A stretch of DNA of 64,000 nt from assembly GCF_042686125.1 (NCBI RefSeq), contig NZ_JBHUOV010000001.1, forward strand, positions 1,116,001 through 1,180,000, written 5' to 3'. The translations under genes and the position numbers were made by a program. Each line of letters starts with the position of its first letter. The first letter of the stretch is position 1. Under the pieces are notes generated by a model. It searched no databases, was not told the origin of the DNA, and was given only the letters and a program-made list of their open reading frames with translations. This DNA is from Oceanihabitans iliipiscarium. GTDB taxonomy: Bacteria > Bacteroidota > Bacteroidia > Flavobacteriales > Flavobacteriaceae. Below are positions 31,242 through 39,840 of this stretch, piece after piece.

Positions 31242-33465
31242 CTGTAGCAGATTCTTCATTAATTAATGCTGAATAGAGTTTTTTCTCGAAGTCTTCTTGT
31301 TTAAAAGGTTTAGAAATGATATCATCAAAACCAGCTTCATCAAATTCATGCATTTTATCTTCAAGGGTAACAGCAGTTAAAGCAAAAATAGTAAGCTCTT
31401 TATTAAATGTTCTAATTATTTTTGTGGCTTCTAAACCGCTAATGCCTGGCATGTGAATATCCATTAAAACAACATCGTAGTTTACCATCTTAACCTGTTC
31501 TACAGCATCTTCTCCGTTTTCAACGACATCACAGTTTAAGTTCATTTTATTGAGGATTTTTTTGGTAATCATTTGGTTGATTTTATTATCCTCAACAATT
31601 AAAATTTTAATGGTACTTAATTCTATTTCACTTATATCTTTAAAATAGCTTTTCTTAGGTTCTGGCGCTACAACTTGTTTGGTGTGTTTTAAAGGCACTT
31701 CAAAGGTGAAAGTTGATCCTTTTCCGAGTTCACTTTTTAGATAAATTTTTCCGTTTAATATATCAATTAACCCTTTAACAATTGAAAGTCCTAAACCAGT
31801 TCCTCCATACTTTCTGTTAATTTGAATTGAGCCTTGAGAAAAGCTTTCGAACATGTGTTCTTGTTTCTCTTTACTTATTCCAATTCCATTATCTTCAACT
31901 TCAAAGCGAACAGAGTAAGAATCATTGTCTTGATTGATTTTATAAACACGAACCCAAATATCTCCATCTTTAGTAAACTTAATTGAGTTCCCTATTAAAT
32001 TGATTAAGATTTGAGAAATTTTAAGCTGATCGGCATTGTAGCTTTCAGGCAAGTCTTTATCGTATTCAAAATGTATTTTAATATTATTGTCTACTGCTGA
32101 ATTGTTTAAAGCTGCAATCACGTTTGCAACTTTCTTTTTTAAATTAAAGACCTCAGGTTCGACTTCAACTTTATTAGCTTCAATTTTATTAATTTGAAGG
32201 ATGTCATTAATAAAAGTTAATAGATAATCACCAGAAAATTTTAAAGATTTTAAATGCTGTACTTGTTCAGGTTTCGGGTTTTCATCTAATAACATATTAC
32301 TTAAACCAGTAACTGCATATAAAGGTGTTCTTAGTTCATGTGTTACAGTAGATAAGAAGTTGGCTTTTGTTTTTGAAGCTAATTCTGCTTTTTCCTTAGC
32401 TAGAATCAATTCGCCATTCTTTTTGTGTAACATGTTGTTGGTTTTTAACCTAATTCTATTGTTTTTGTATAATGACAAGGTTAATAAAGAAAGTATGGTA
32501 ATTAAAGCCACACTAAGTATTGCAGTTAATTTGCTTAAATTTTTCGAGTCCTGTAATTCTTCAAGATCTGCTGCCTGTTGTTTTTGATATTCTGTTTGAC
32601 TATTTAATAAGAACTCTAATCTTTTTTCAGGCGATAAACTTTCTCGTTTTACTTTTAAAAGTGAATCTGATAATTTGATGTGTTTTCTCAGGTATTCGTT
32701 GGCAAGTTTATAGTTGTTGGATTCTTGGTTTAAGTCGCTTAAAATTAAATACCCTTCGTTTAAAACATTGACATAGTTGTTTTTTAGAGCTTCAGAAACT
32801 CCAGCATTAGTCACTTCTAGTGCTTTGTCTATGTTTTTTAGATTTGAATGCGCAATACCTAAATTTATTTGTGCACTACTGTGAATTTTCTTTAAGTTAT
32901 ATCTATTCGCAAGGGCTAGAGACTGACCTAAATAGTTCTCTGCCATTTTAAAATCTTTTAAGGCAATATAAGTTTGACCTTGATTTAGCAAGACTTCAGC
33001 AACATATTCATCTAAACCTTCCTGTTCAAATAGGTTTTTTGATGACTTATAATACTCTAAAGCAGTTTTGTATTCTTTTTTAGCAGCATAAACATTGCCA
33101 AAGATTTTATAAGATTCGGCAAGATTAATTCTGTCTTCATTAAAGCGTTGAATTTCAACAGCTTTTACGAGGCTTTTTATGGCTTCATCTGGTTCTTCAA
33201 CACTATATTTAATTTTACCCATTTTAGAGTAAATTAAACCAATACTTTTCTTATCATCTATAGCGATTGCAGGTTCTATCGCACTTTCAAGATTTTTTTG
33301 AGCTTCGTAGTAATTTGAGTTATCAATATTGTTTTGTGCTTGTTTAAGAAGATTGTTTACATTTTGAAGTATAGCATCTTTCTCTTGAGCACTTGCGTTT
33401 TGAGAAAACACATTGCAACTCAACACCATGATAATAGCACATATATAGTAGTTGATTCGGAACAT
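31231..33465 (-). CDS. Hybrid sensor histidine kinase with TPR sensor and receiver domain
   Basis: A 744-residue protein: signal peptide (ends near VFSQNASAQ), tetratricopeptide repeats (about 35-270), membrane helix (315-333), HisKA with His376 (TVTHELRTPLYA), HATPase_c (NLIGNSIKF, VEDNGIGI, GTGLGLSI) and a receiver domain with Asp669 (DVVLMDIHMP) and the lysine in IISKPF. Same layout and close sequence to 13367-15622, so the two are paralogues. No output domain and no regulator gene nearby. Confidence 0.93.
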   Translation of the reverse strand: MFRINYYICAIIMVLSCNVFSQNASAQEKDAILQNVNNLLKQAQNNIDNSNYYEAQKNLESAIEPAIAIDDKKSIGLIYSKMGKIKYSVEEPDEAIKSLVKAVEIQRFNEDRINLAESYKIFGNVYAAKKEYKTALEYYKSSKNLFEQEGLDEYVAEVLLNQGQTYIALKDFKMAENYLGQSLALANRYNLKKIHSSAQINLGIAHSNLKNIDKALEVTNAGVSEALKNNYVNVLNEGYLILSDLNQESNNYKLANEYLRKHIKLSDSLLKVKRESLSPEKRLEFLLNSQTEYQKQQAADLEELQDSKNLSKLTAILSVALITILSLLTLSLYKNNRIRLKTNNMLHKKNGELILAKEKAELASKTKANFLSTVTHELRTPLYAVTGLSNMLLDENPKPEQVQHLKSLKFSGDYLLTFINDILQINKIEANKVEVEPEVFNLKKKVANVIAALNNSAVDNNIKIHFEYDKDLPESYNADQLKISQILINLIGNSIKFTKDGDIWVRVYKINQDNDSYSVRFEVEDNGIGISKEKQEHMFESFSQGSIQINRKYGGTGLGLSIVKGLIDILNGKIYLKSELGKGSTFTFEVPLKHTKQVVAPEPKKSYFKDISEIELSTIKILIVEDNKINQMITKKILNKMNLNCDVVENGEDAVEQVKMVNYDVVLMDIHMPGISGLEATKIIRTFNKELTIFALTAVTLEDKMHEFDEAGFDDIISKPFKQEDFEKKLYSALINEESATVKA

Positions 33466-33485
33466 TTTAATAACTATAATAAAAG

Positions 33486-33493
33486 CAAATATA
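33486..33493 (-). promoter_or_regulatory. -7 box (TATATTTG) for the hybrid kinase
   Basis: Exact TANNTTTG on the minus strand, 20 bases before the ATG at 33465. Confidence 0.6.
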
Positions 33494-33512
33494 AATATTT
33501 ATTCGATAAAAG

Positions 33513-34511
33513 TCATTTTTTTACCGATAAATTGCTAATTAAGTCAATAATTCGACTAGAATACCCTGTTTCATTATCATACCAACCAATAATTTTTACC
33601 ATGTTTCCAATGGTGGAAGTCATTTGCGCATCAAAAATACAAGAATGCGTGTTACCTACGATATCTATTGACACTATTGGGTCTTCAGTATATTCTAAAA
33701 TACCTTTGTATTTTCCTTGTGAAGCGACTTTGAAAGCATTGTTTATTTGGGTAATACTAACATTTCTTTCAACATTAAAGGTTATGTCAGTAAGTGAGCC
33801 ATTTGCTACTGGAACACGAATACCACATCCACCAATAACATTTGATAGGTCTGGAAACACCTTTGTTAATGCCTTCGCAGCGCCTGTAGTTGTTGGTACA
33901 ATAGATTGTCCAGCTGCTCTTGCTCGGCGTAAATCACGATGAGGTTGGTCATGTAAACTTTGATCAGTCGTGTAGGAGTGTACTGTAGTAATGTAGGCTT
34001 GTTTAATACCACAAAGTTCGTTCATGATAGCAATCATAGGAGCAGCATTGTTGGTTGTGCAGGATGCTGCTGAAATTATACTTTCATTTCCAAGAAGAAT
34101 ATGTTCATTGACACCTAAAACAACCGTTTTAATATCATCGGCAATTGGAGGAACACTAAGAATAACCCGTTTTGCTCCATTTTTAACATGCCAATTTAAG
34201 GACTCTTTGACTTTAAATTTACCAGAAGATTCAATGACAATATCAACATCATGAGTTTCCCAGTTAATATCTTTTGGATGCTGCTTATTAAGTAGAGGTA
34301 TGCTTCTTCCGTTAACCTTAATAATACTGCCTTCATGGGATACATTTTCATTAAAAACACCATGAATACTATCGTATTTTAATAAATGACTTAAAGTTTT
34401 TGCATCTGCTAAATCATTTATAGCTACTACTTGTATGTTTGGATTGTTTTGTAAGAGTCTAAAAACACGTCTGCCTATTCGGCCAAAACCATTTATCGCA
34501 ACATGAATCAT
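33513..34511 (-). CDS. gap: Glyceraldehyde-3-phosphate dehydrogenase, type I
   Basis: Phosphorylating GAPDH of glycolysis/gluconeogenesis, 332 residues. NAD-binding GFGRIGRRVFR, Asp33 (INDLA; favours NAD over NADP), catalytic Cys151 in SAASCTTNNAAPM and His178 in TVHSYT. The stretch VILSVPPIADDIKTVVLGVNEH differs from the common APAK form, which suggests a divergent second-type gap; many Bacteroidota carry two. Its ATG overlaps the lipA stop by one base (TAATG), an unusual pairing of a sugar enzyme and a lipoate enzyme. Confidence 0.94.
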   Translation of the reverse strand: MIHVAINGFGRIGRRVFRLLQNNPNIQVVAINDLADAKTLSHLLKYDSIHGVFNENVSHEGSIIKVNGRSIPLLNKQHPKDINWETHDVDIVIESSGKFKVKESLNWHVKNGAKRVILSVPPIADDIKTVVLGVNEHILLGNESIISAASCTTNNAAPMIAIMNELCGIKQAYITTVHSYTTDQSLHDQPHRDLRRARAAGQSIVPTTTGAAKALTKVFPDLSNVIGGCGIRVPVANGSLTDITFNVERNVSITQINNAFKVASQGKYKGILEYTEDPIVSIDIVGNTHSCIFDAQMTSTIGNMVKIIGWYDNETGYSSRIIDLISNLSVKK

Positions 34512-35389
34512 TAGTTAATATGTTTTTGGGCTTTATATGATGAACGCACTAATGCACTACTTTCAACATGTCGAAATCCAAGTTCTAATCCAATATTTTT
34601 ATATTCTTCAAATTGATCTGGATTAATAAAATGTTTTACAGGTAAATGTTTTTTACTTGGTTGAAGATATTGACCTATGGTAACTACATCAACATCATTT
34701 TCTCTTAAATCATGAAGAGTTGTAATAACTTCTTCACGAGTTTCACCTAAACCTAGCATAATACCTGATTTAGTACGTCTCTGACCTTGTTGTTTTAGAT
34801 ACTTTAAAACACCTAGGCTTCTGTCGTACTTTGCTTGAATACGTACTTCACGTGTTAAGCGTCTAACCGTTTCTATATTATGAGAAACCACTTCTGGTGC
34901 AACCTCAATAATTCTATCAATATGTTGTTCTAGTCCTTGAAAGTCAGGAATAAGCGTTTCTAGAGTAGTTTCAGGATTCATTCTACGTACAGCTTTAACA
35001 GTTTCGCTCCACATAATACTTCCCATGTCTTTAAGATCGTCACGATCTACACTAGTTAAAACCGCATGTTTAATATTCATAATTTTTATAGAACGTGCAA
35101 CTTTCTCAGGTTCATCCCAATCTACAGATTCTGGACGTCCAGTTTTTACACCACAAAAACCACAAGATCGTGTGCAAACATTACCAAGAATCATAAATGT
35201 AGCTGTGCCTTCTCCCCAACATTCTCCCATATTTGGGCAACTTCCAGAAGTGCAGATAGTGTTTAGTTTGTATTTATCTACTAAACCACGAAGTTCAGTA
35301 TATTTTTTACCTGTAGGTAATTTAACACGAAGCCATTTTGGTTTTGGTTGACGTTCAGGCAATATATTTGAAGCAGTTTCTGTATTCAT
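34511..35389 (-). CDS. lipA: Lipoyl synthase
   Basis: Radical SAM enzyme that inserts two sulfurs into protein-bound octanoyl groups. The 292-residue protein has the auxiliary cluster cysteines in CTSGSCPNMGECW and the radical SAM CTRSCGFC, followed by LTSVDRDDL, LETLIPDF and SGIMLGLGET, and the C-terminal SSALVRSSYKA. Started at ATG 35389; the TTG three codons earlier is too near the promoter. Product serves gcvH and 2-oxoacid dehydrogenases; gcvP lies further along at 51412. Confidence 0.97.
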   Translation of the reverse strand: MNTETASNILPERQPKPKWLRVKLPTGKKYTELRGLVDKYKLNTICTSGSCPNMGECWGEGTATFMILGNVCTRSCGFCGVKTGRPESVDWDEPEKVARSIKIMNIKHAVLTSVDRDDLKDMGSIMWSETVKAVRRMNPETTLETLIPDFQGLEQHIDRIIEVAPEVVSHNIETVRRLTREVRIQAKYDRSLGVLKYLKQQGQRRTKSGIMLGLGETREEVITTLHDLRENDVDVVTIGQYLQPSKKHLPVKHFINPDQFEEYKNIGLELGFRHVESSALVRSSYKAQKHIN

Positions 35390-35409
35390 TTCATTCAATT
35401 TCCTAAAGA

Positions 35410-35417
35410 CAAAGATA
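35410..35417 (-). promoter_or_regulatory. -7 box (TATCTTTG) for lipA-gap
   Basis: Exact TANNTTTG on the minus strand, 20 bases before the lipA ATG at 35389. Confidence 0.6.
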
Positions 35418-35455
35418 CAAAGTATTCTATAAAATTAGTGCTTATAAAGGTGAAG

Positions 35456-36004
35456 TTACTTTTCTTTAATTATTTCGGATAATAGCTTTTTAGCACGTAA
35501 TAGTTTTACCTTTACATTATTGATAGGTTCATTTAATTCTGAAGAAATTTCTTTGTAACTTAATTCTTGAAAGTACCGTAGATTAATAACCTTCTGGTAA
35601 TGAGGTTTTAGTTTTTTTATATCTCGAAGTAGCTTGGCAAGATTTTGTTCTGTAATGAGTTTGTCTTCTACTGAAGGCGATTCATCTAGAATTTGAAAAA
35701 CTGAATTATCATCAGTATTAGGAGTTATTGTTGAAATTGAGCGTTTTTCTTTTCGAATAATATCAATATGAATATTTTTTGAAATCGTGATCAGCCAAGT
35801 TTTAAAACTGTAATCCTTGTTATAAGTTTCAATTTTGTCAAAAGCTCTAGAAAAAGTCTGTATCGTTACATCTTCAGCATCATTTTCATTTTGAATACGT
35901 TTTAATTGAAATCCATAGACATCGTCCCAAAATGTATCTAACAAGAAGTTAAATGCTTTTTGGTCATTATTTTTTGCTTGTTCTATAGCATGTTCTATTT
36001 CCAA
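35456..36004 (-). CDS. ECF-type RNA polymerase sigma factor
   Basis: A 182-residue sigma-70 family protein with region 2 (FNFLLDTFWDDVYGFQLKR, DAEDVTIQTFSRAFDKI, FKTWLITISKN) and region 4 (LKPHYQKVINLRYFQELSYKEI, EPINNVKVKLLRAKKLL). It starts at TTG 36004, inside the end of the glycosyltransferase gene (10-base overlap); no ATG fits. No anti-sigma gene is adjacent, unlike the other two ECF factors in this window. It is probably co-transcribed with the glycosyltransferase. Confidence 0.92.
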   Translation of the reverse strand: MEIEHAIEQAKNNDQKAFNFLLDTFWDDVYGFQLKRIQNENDAEDVTIQTFSRAFDKIETYNKDYSFKTWLITISKNIHIDIIRKEKRSISTITPNTDDNSVFQILDESPSVEDKLITEQNLAKLLRDIKKLKPHYQKVINLRYFQELSYKEISSELNEPINNVKVKLLRAKKLLSEIIKEK

Positions 36005-37107
36005 TGTTTAGGTTTTGTCAAAAGATTGGTTATAAATATAGCTAATTGCGTGCCAATTAAAAAAAACTCTAAAAAAGGTAGAAATAAAATGAGGTCTTTC
36101 TCATTGAGTTTTTTTGAGGTTTCACTAAATATAATGAAGAAAATCAAAAATCGAATCCCTATTAATGGCAAAACTAATTGCCATTTAAAAAGTGTTAATA
36201 CAAAGGTGATGGATAAAAACCAAAATAGGAATTGCGATATATAGAACAAAGCAAGTAGCGTTTTGTGTATTGACTTATAATGCTTTGCTGTTGAGATATG
36301 CCTTCTTTTTTGAGTTAGCCAATCTTTAAAAGTGGTTTTAGGATTAGAGATGGTAAAACTATTTTTACTAAAACAGATGGTCGTGTTTTCTTTTGATGCG
36401 ACTTGATTTATAAATATATCATCATCTCCAGACGGAATTTGCATATGATTTTGAAATCCGTTAGCATTAAAAAACAAGTCTTTCCTGTAGGCTAAATTCC
36501 TGCCTACACCCATAAATGGTATTCCAGATTTAGAGAATGAAAAGTATTGTAAAGCTGTTAAAACCGTTTCAAAACGTATAAGTTTGTTTAGAAATGAATT
36601 TTCAATTTTGGCATAAGCTCCGTAGCCTAATACAATAGTTTTAGTGTTGCTAAAATGAGAACTCATTTCTTTTAACCAATATTTCGAGTTTGGTTTGCAA
36701 TCGGCATCAGTAAGTAATAAAAAATTGTGTTTAGAAGCTTTAATGCCTAATGTTAAGGCATATTTTTTACTGCCTAAAAATCTATCGTTTCTTGCTACAT
36801 TAACCATTTTCACGTTGTTGTATTGTGCAGCATATGTTTCCATTACACTTAGAGTGTCATCTTGAGAATCGTCATTGATTAATAGAACTTCAAATTTTGG
36901 ATACTCTTGATTGAGAATAAAGGGAAGGTTTTTATTTAAATTTTCAGCTTCATTTTTTGCACAAATAAGAATAGAAACAGCAATATCTTTTTGGGTTGCT
37001 TTCTTAGGTTTTAAAAAAGCAAATTTTGAAAATATGAAAAGGTAGTAAACAACTTGGACTACAACTACAACGACAAAAATGTAGAAAGCAATATCAAGTA
37101 AAGGCAT
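35995..37107 (-). CDS. Family 2 glycosyltransferase, membrane-bound
   Basis: A 370-residue GT2 enzyme: one N-terminal membrane helix, then the nucleotide-sugar domain (SILICAKNEAENL, LLINDDSQDDTL, LLTDADCKP, PFMGVGRNLAYRKDLF, SGDDDIFINQVA, the QKRRH motif for processive or membrane-type transferases) and two or three C-terminal helices. It probably makes a cell-surface glycolipid or polysaccharide; sugar and acceptor unknown. Started at ATG 37107. It is six bases downstream of the small membrane protein gene. Confidence 0.88.
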   Translation of the reverse strand: MPLLDIAFYIFVVVVVVQVVYYLFIFSKFAFLKPKKATQKDIAVSILICAKNEAENLNKNLPFILNQEYPKFEVLLINDDSQDDTLSVMETYAAQYNNVKMVNVARNDRFLGSKKYALTLGIKASKHNFLLLTDADCKPNSKYWLKEMSSHFSNTKTIVLGYGAYAKIENSFLNKLIRFETVLTALQYFSFSKSGIPFMGVGRNLAYRKDLFFNANGFQNHMQIPSGDDDIFINQVASKENTTICFSKNSFTISNPKTTFKDWLTQKRRHISTAKHYKSIHKTLLALFYISQFLFWFLSITFVLTLFKWQLVLPLIGIRFLIFFIIFSETSKKLNEKDLILFLPFLEFFLIGTQLAIFITNLLTKPKHWK

Positions 37108-37113
37108 GAACAA

Positions 37114-37317
37114 TTAAGAATGTTGAGGTTCGTTACAATCTTGAAATTGGTCTGGTGTTTTTCCGCAAAAACCACAAGCTTCGCCTTTCGTATTTAGCAT
37201 TGGGTTTTGACTTGCACAAGTCCCTGCAAATTCACCGTCTTTTTTTGCCCAAATTTTAATAGCGATACCAGCAATAGCTAACCCTAAAAGGATTAAAGTG
37301 AGGACTAATAGTTTCAT
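37114..37317 (-). CDS. Small membrane protein with cysteine-rich tail
   Basis: A 67-residue protein: one hydrophobic helix (residues 2-22) followed by a tail with four cysteines (GTCASQ, GEACGFCG, FQDCNE). It is recognised only as a short conserved protein that often precedes a glycosyltransferase in Flavobacteriaceae. The CxxC pair and outer cysteines could bind a metal or form disulfides. Function unknown. First gene of the unit, with a clear promoter. Confidence 0.75.
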   Translation of the reverse strand: MKLLVLTLILLGLAIAGIAIKIWAKKDGEFAGTCASQNPMLNTKGEACGFCGKTPDQFQDCNEPQHS

Positions 37318-37332
37318 GTGTTTAATTTTTTA

Positions 37333-37340
37333 CAAAGATA
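37333..37340 (-). promoter_or_regulatory. -7 box (TATCTTTG) for the small protein-GT2-sigma unit
   Basis: Exact TANNTTTG on the minus strand, 15 bases before the ATG at 37317, directly after the terminator of the preceding operon. Confidence 0.6.
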
Positions 37341-37365
37341 CTATTTTTTAGTCATTGATATATTC

Positions 37366-37402
37366 AAAAATGCCTCGTTTTGTATAACGAGGCATTCTTT
37401 TT
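37366..37402. terminator. Rho-independent terminator of the sigma/anti-sigma operon
   Basis: Stem AATGCCTCGTT / AACGAGGCATT with a short loop, A run before and T run after, so it can act on both strands. Lies 25 bases past the anti-sigma stop. Confidence 0.85.
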
Positions 37403-37426
37403 TGATAATGGGTTTTTATTGAAATA

Positions 37427-38218
37427 TTACTTTTTTAAAGTAATTTCTGCTACAGTTTTTTCAATTGAAGCATTTTTATTTCCTCCTTTAGGTTCAATAG
37501 TAATGTTTAATCCTAAAGCATTTTCTGTATATGGTAGCGGAATAAGCTGACTGTCAGATTCACTTAAAACACCTAAACTAACCATTTTGTCTTGTACTTC
37601 TGCCCAGATTTGATAGCATTGTTCTTCAGGTAATTGTGGTAAAGAAACCACATCAATCATTGATGTTTTTTCAATAGGATTAATGTATGCAACAGTTTTT
37701 AAATTCTTAGCTCTTTCATTACCTTTAATAATATACTTGTGAGTTTCAGGGTTGTTAAGCTGTTTAAATTGTTGCATGATATCACTTAGCATTTTGTTAT
37801 TCTGCTCAATGTCATTACGTAAATCAAAAATTTCATCTGCTATGATTTCATTTTCACGCAAAAGGTCTTGATTATTCATATAGAACATAAAAGTAGATCC
37901 AGCAAAAATTAATGCAGCAATACTAGCAGCAACACCAAAACTATACCAAGACTTGCGTTTAGGTTTAGTTTCTAAAGTGATAACTGGTTGATCATCTAAT
38001 GCGTTAAGAATGTCGTTTAATAGATGCATAGGCGCATCTACAGCATTACTTTTTGCAACAACTTCTAAGTTTTGTTGTAAAGTTGTATAAGCATCCTTAA
38101 CCTCTGGATATTTAGAAATATAAGATTCTACCATTTCTGTTTCATCAACAGTAGTTGTTCCTATTAGGTACTTATCTAATAGATCTGAATTTAAAAATGT
38201 AATTATTTTATCATTCAT
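37427..38218 (-). CDS. Anti-sigma factor, RskA-type
   Basis: A 263-residue inner-membrane protein. The N-terminal part (1-80, DLLDKYLIGTTTVDETEMVE) is a helical sigma-binding domain of the zinc-free type, then one membrane helix (about 88-108), coiled coil (115-145) and a periplasmic RskA C-terminal domain (CYQIWAEVQDKMVSLGVL, IEPKGGNKNASIEK). It should hold the sigma factor encoded upstream inactive until it is cleaved. Its ATG overlaps the sigma stop by four bases. Confidence 0.9.
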   Translation of the reverse strand: MNDKIITFLNSDLLDKYLIGTTTVDETEMVESYISKYPEVKDAYTTLQQNLEVVAKSNAVDAPMHLLNDILNALDDQPVITLETKPKRKSWYSFGVAASIAALIFAGSTFMFYMNNQDLLRENEIIADEIFDLRNDIEQNNKMLSDIMQQFKQLNNPETHKYIIKGNERAKNLKTVAYINPIEKTSMIDVVSLPQLPEEQCYQIWAEVQDKMVSLGVLSESDSQLIPLPYTENALGLNITIEPKGGNKNASIEKTVAEITLKK

Positions 38219-38760
38219 GACTTTTTTAATTCTGGATTGTAAATTTTTTTTAATTCACGTAATCCAATTTTTAATCTAGATTTAATCGTTCCAAGTGGAA
38301 TATCTAATTCATCACTTGCTTCTTGTTGTGTTAAACCTTCAAAAAAGAGTGCGTTTATTACTATTTGATATTTTTCATCTATACTTTTTAGATGCGTTTT
38401 TATATCAATAACATCTTCGTTTAAACTCTTTGTTGTTAATCTATATACGTTTGAAGTTTCAATTTGGACTTCTTTACTTGTTTTATTTGATTGAGAACGG
38501 ACTTTATCTATTGCAGTATTGTAAGCAATTCTATATAACCAAGTAAAGAGTTTTGCTTTTTTTACATCGTAAGTTTTGCCTTTTTTCCAGACTTTAACAA
38601 AGGTTTCTTGTAAAGCATCTTGAGCTAGATCAGTATCTGTAATCACCTTTAGTATCACACCATACAATGTGTCTGAGTAATTTTCATACAGCAAGGTAAT
38701 GGCTTTTTTGTCGCCATTATGTAATAGTTTTACGATCTCTTGTTCTATAGATGTACTCAA
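38215..38760 (-). CDS. ECF-type RNA polymerase sigma factor (SigK-like)
   Basis: A 181-residue sigma-70 family protein with region 2 (ITLLYENYSDTLYGVILK, LAQDALQETFVKVWKKGKTY, KLFTWLYRIAYNTAIDKVR) and region 4 (YQIVINALFFEGLTQQEAS, DIPLGTIKSRLKIGLRELK). It is followed at once by its RskA-type anti-sigma gene. Start is a TTG at 38760. The transcript leader is about 30 bases from the -7 box at 38801-38808. Confidence 0.93.
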   Translation of the reverse strand: MSTSIEQEIVKLLHNGDKKAITLLYENYSDTLYGVILKVITDTDLAQDALQETFVKVWKKGKTYDVKKAKLFTWLYRIAYNTAIDKVRSQSNKTSKEVQIETSNVYRLTTKSLNEDVIDIKTHLKSIDEKYQIVINALFFEGLTQQEASDELDIPLGTIKSRLKIGLRELKKIYNPELKKS

Positions 38761-38800
38761 AAGTTGATATGATTTAGTTATTTGCTAACTGATAGGCTAT

Positions 38801-38808
38801 CAAAGTTA
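38801..38808 (-). promoter_or_regulatory. -7 box (TAACTTTG) for the sigma/anti-sigma operon
   Basis: Exact TANNTTTG on the minus strand, 40 bases before the TTG at 38760. It lies just past the end of murB. Confidence 0.5.
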
Positions 38809-38826
38809 TAGATTTATTTTTGAATA

Positions 38827-39840
38827 TTACAGAATATTTACTTCTGCTTCAATAGAAATATTAAAAATGCGTTTTACTGTTTTTTGAATCAGTTGAGAGA
38901 GTTTCAAAATATCTGAGCCTTTTGCATTGTCATAATTTACTAATACTAATGCTTGTTTTTCATGAACACCATAATCACCGAAACGTTTCCCTTTAAAACC
39001 AGCTTTCTCAATTAGCCAACCAGCAGGAACCTTTATGGTTGTATTTGACACAGGATAGCTTGGCGCATTAGGGAAATTTTGCTTTAGAGTTTCAAATGAT
39101 TTTAGCGATATTACAGGGTTCTTAAAAAAACTGCCACTATTTCCAATTTCTTTTGGGTTAGGGAGTTTGCTTTCGCGAATAGCAATCACAGCGTTAGATA
39201 TATCTTTAATTGTAGGTTTTTTAATTTTCATAGTTTCTAATTGTAACGCAATTGCGCCATAATTAGTATGTAAGCTGTGATTTTGTTTGCTTAATTTAAA
39301 AGTTACACTTGTTATAATATACTGCCCTTTTAGTTCTTGTTTGAATATTGAATTTCTATAATCAAATTTACAGTCGGCATTTGAGAAGGACTTTGTTTTA
39401 AGTGATGAAATTTCAATGGCTTCACAAGACACAAAATGGTCTTTTAATTCTATACCATAAGCACCTATATTTTGTATAGGAGCTGTGCCAACATTTCCAG
39501 GAATTAGAGACAGATTCTCTAATCCGCCAAAATTGTGATTAAGACACCATAAAACAAATTCATGCCAATTTTCTCCTGCCTGTGCTTTTACAATTACAGA
39601 CGAATCACTTTCAGAAACAATATTAATACCTTTTAAATTGATATGCATTACAAGTGCATCAATATCTTTGGTAAGTAACATATTGCTTCCACCTCCAAGT
39701 ATAAACCGTTCTTGATACTCCTGAAGTTGTAAGGTGTTTATTAAATCTTCAATAGTATTAATAGAGGTAAAGTGCTTAGCATAGGCATTTATACCAAAAG
39801 TATTATAGCCTTTTAAGGATATGTTGTGTTGAACTTGCAC
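38827..39840 (-). CDS. murB: UDP-N-acetylenolpyruvoylglucosamine reductase
   Basis: FAD enzyme that reduces UDP-GlcNAc-enolpyruvate to UDP-MurNAc. The 337-residue protein has the FAD-binding FILGGGSNMLL and SLIPGNVGTAPIQNIGAYG, the catalytic Arg in FDYRNSIFK, the proton-donor Ser in GNSGSFFKNP and a C-terminal Glu in SIEAEVNIL. This is the type I (E. coli) layout. The GTG start overlaps the TAG of the aminotransferase gene by one base (TAGTG), so the two are coupled. Confidence 0.96.
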   Translation of the reverse strand: MQVQHNISLKGYNTFGINAYAKHFTSINTIEDLINTLQLQEYQERFILGGGSNMLLTKDIDALVMHINLKGINIVSESDSSVIVKAQAGENWHEFVLWCLNHNFGGLENLSLIPGNVGTAPIQNIGAYGIELKDHFVSCEAIEISSLKTKSFSNADCKFDYRNSIFKQELKGQYIITSVTFKLSKQNHSLHTNYGAIALQLETMKIKKPTIKDISNAVIAIRESKLPNPKEIGNSGSFFKNPVISLKSFETLKQNFPNAPSYPVSNTTIKVPAGWLIEKAGFKGKRFGDYGVHEKQALVLVNYDNAKGSDILKLSQLIQKTVKRIFNISIEAEVNIL

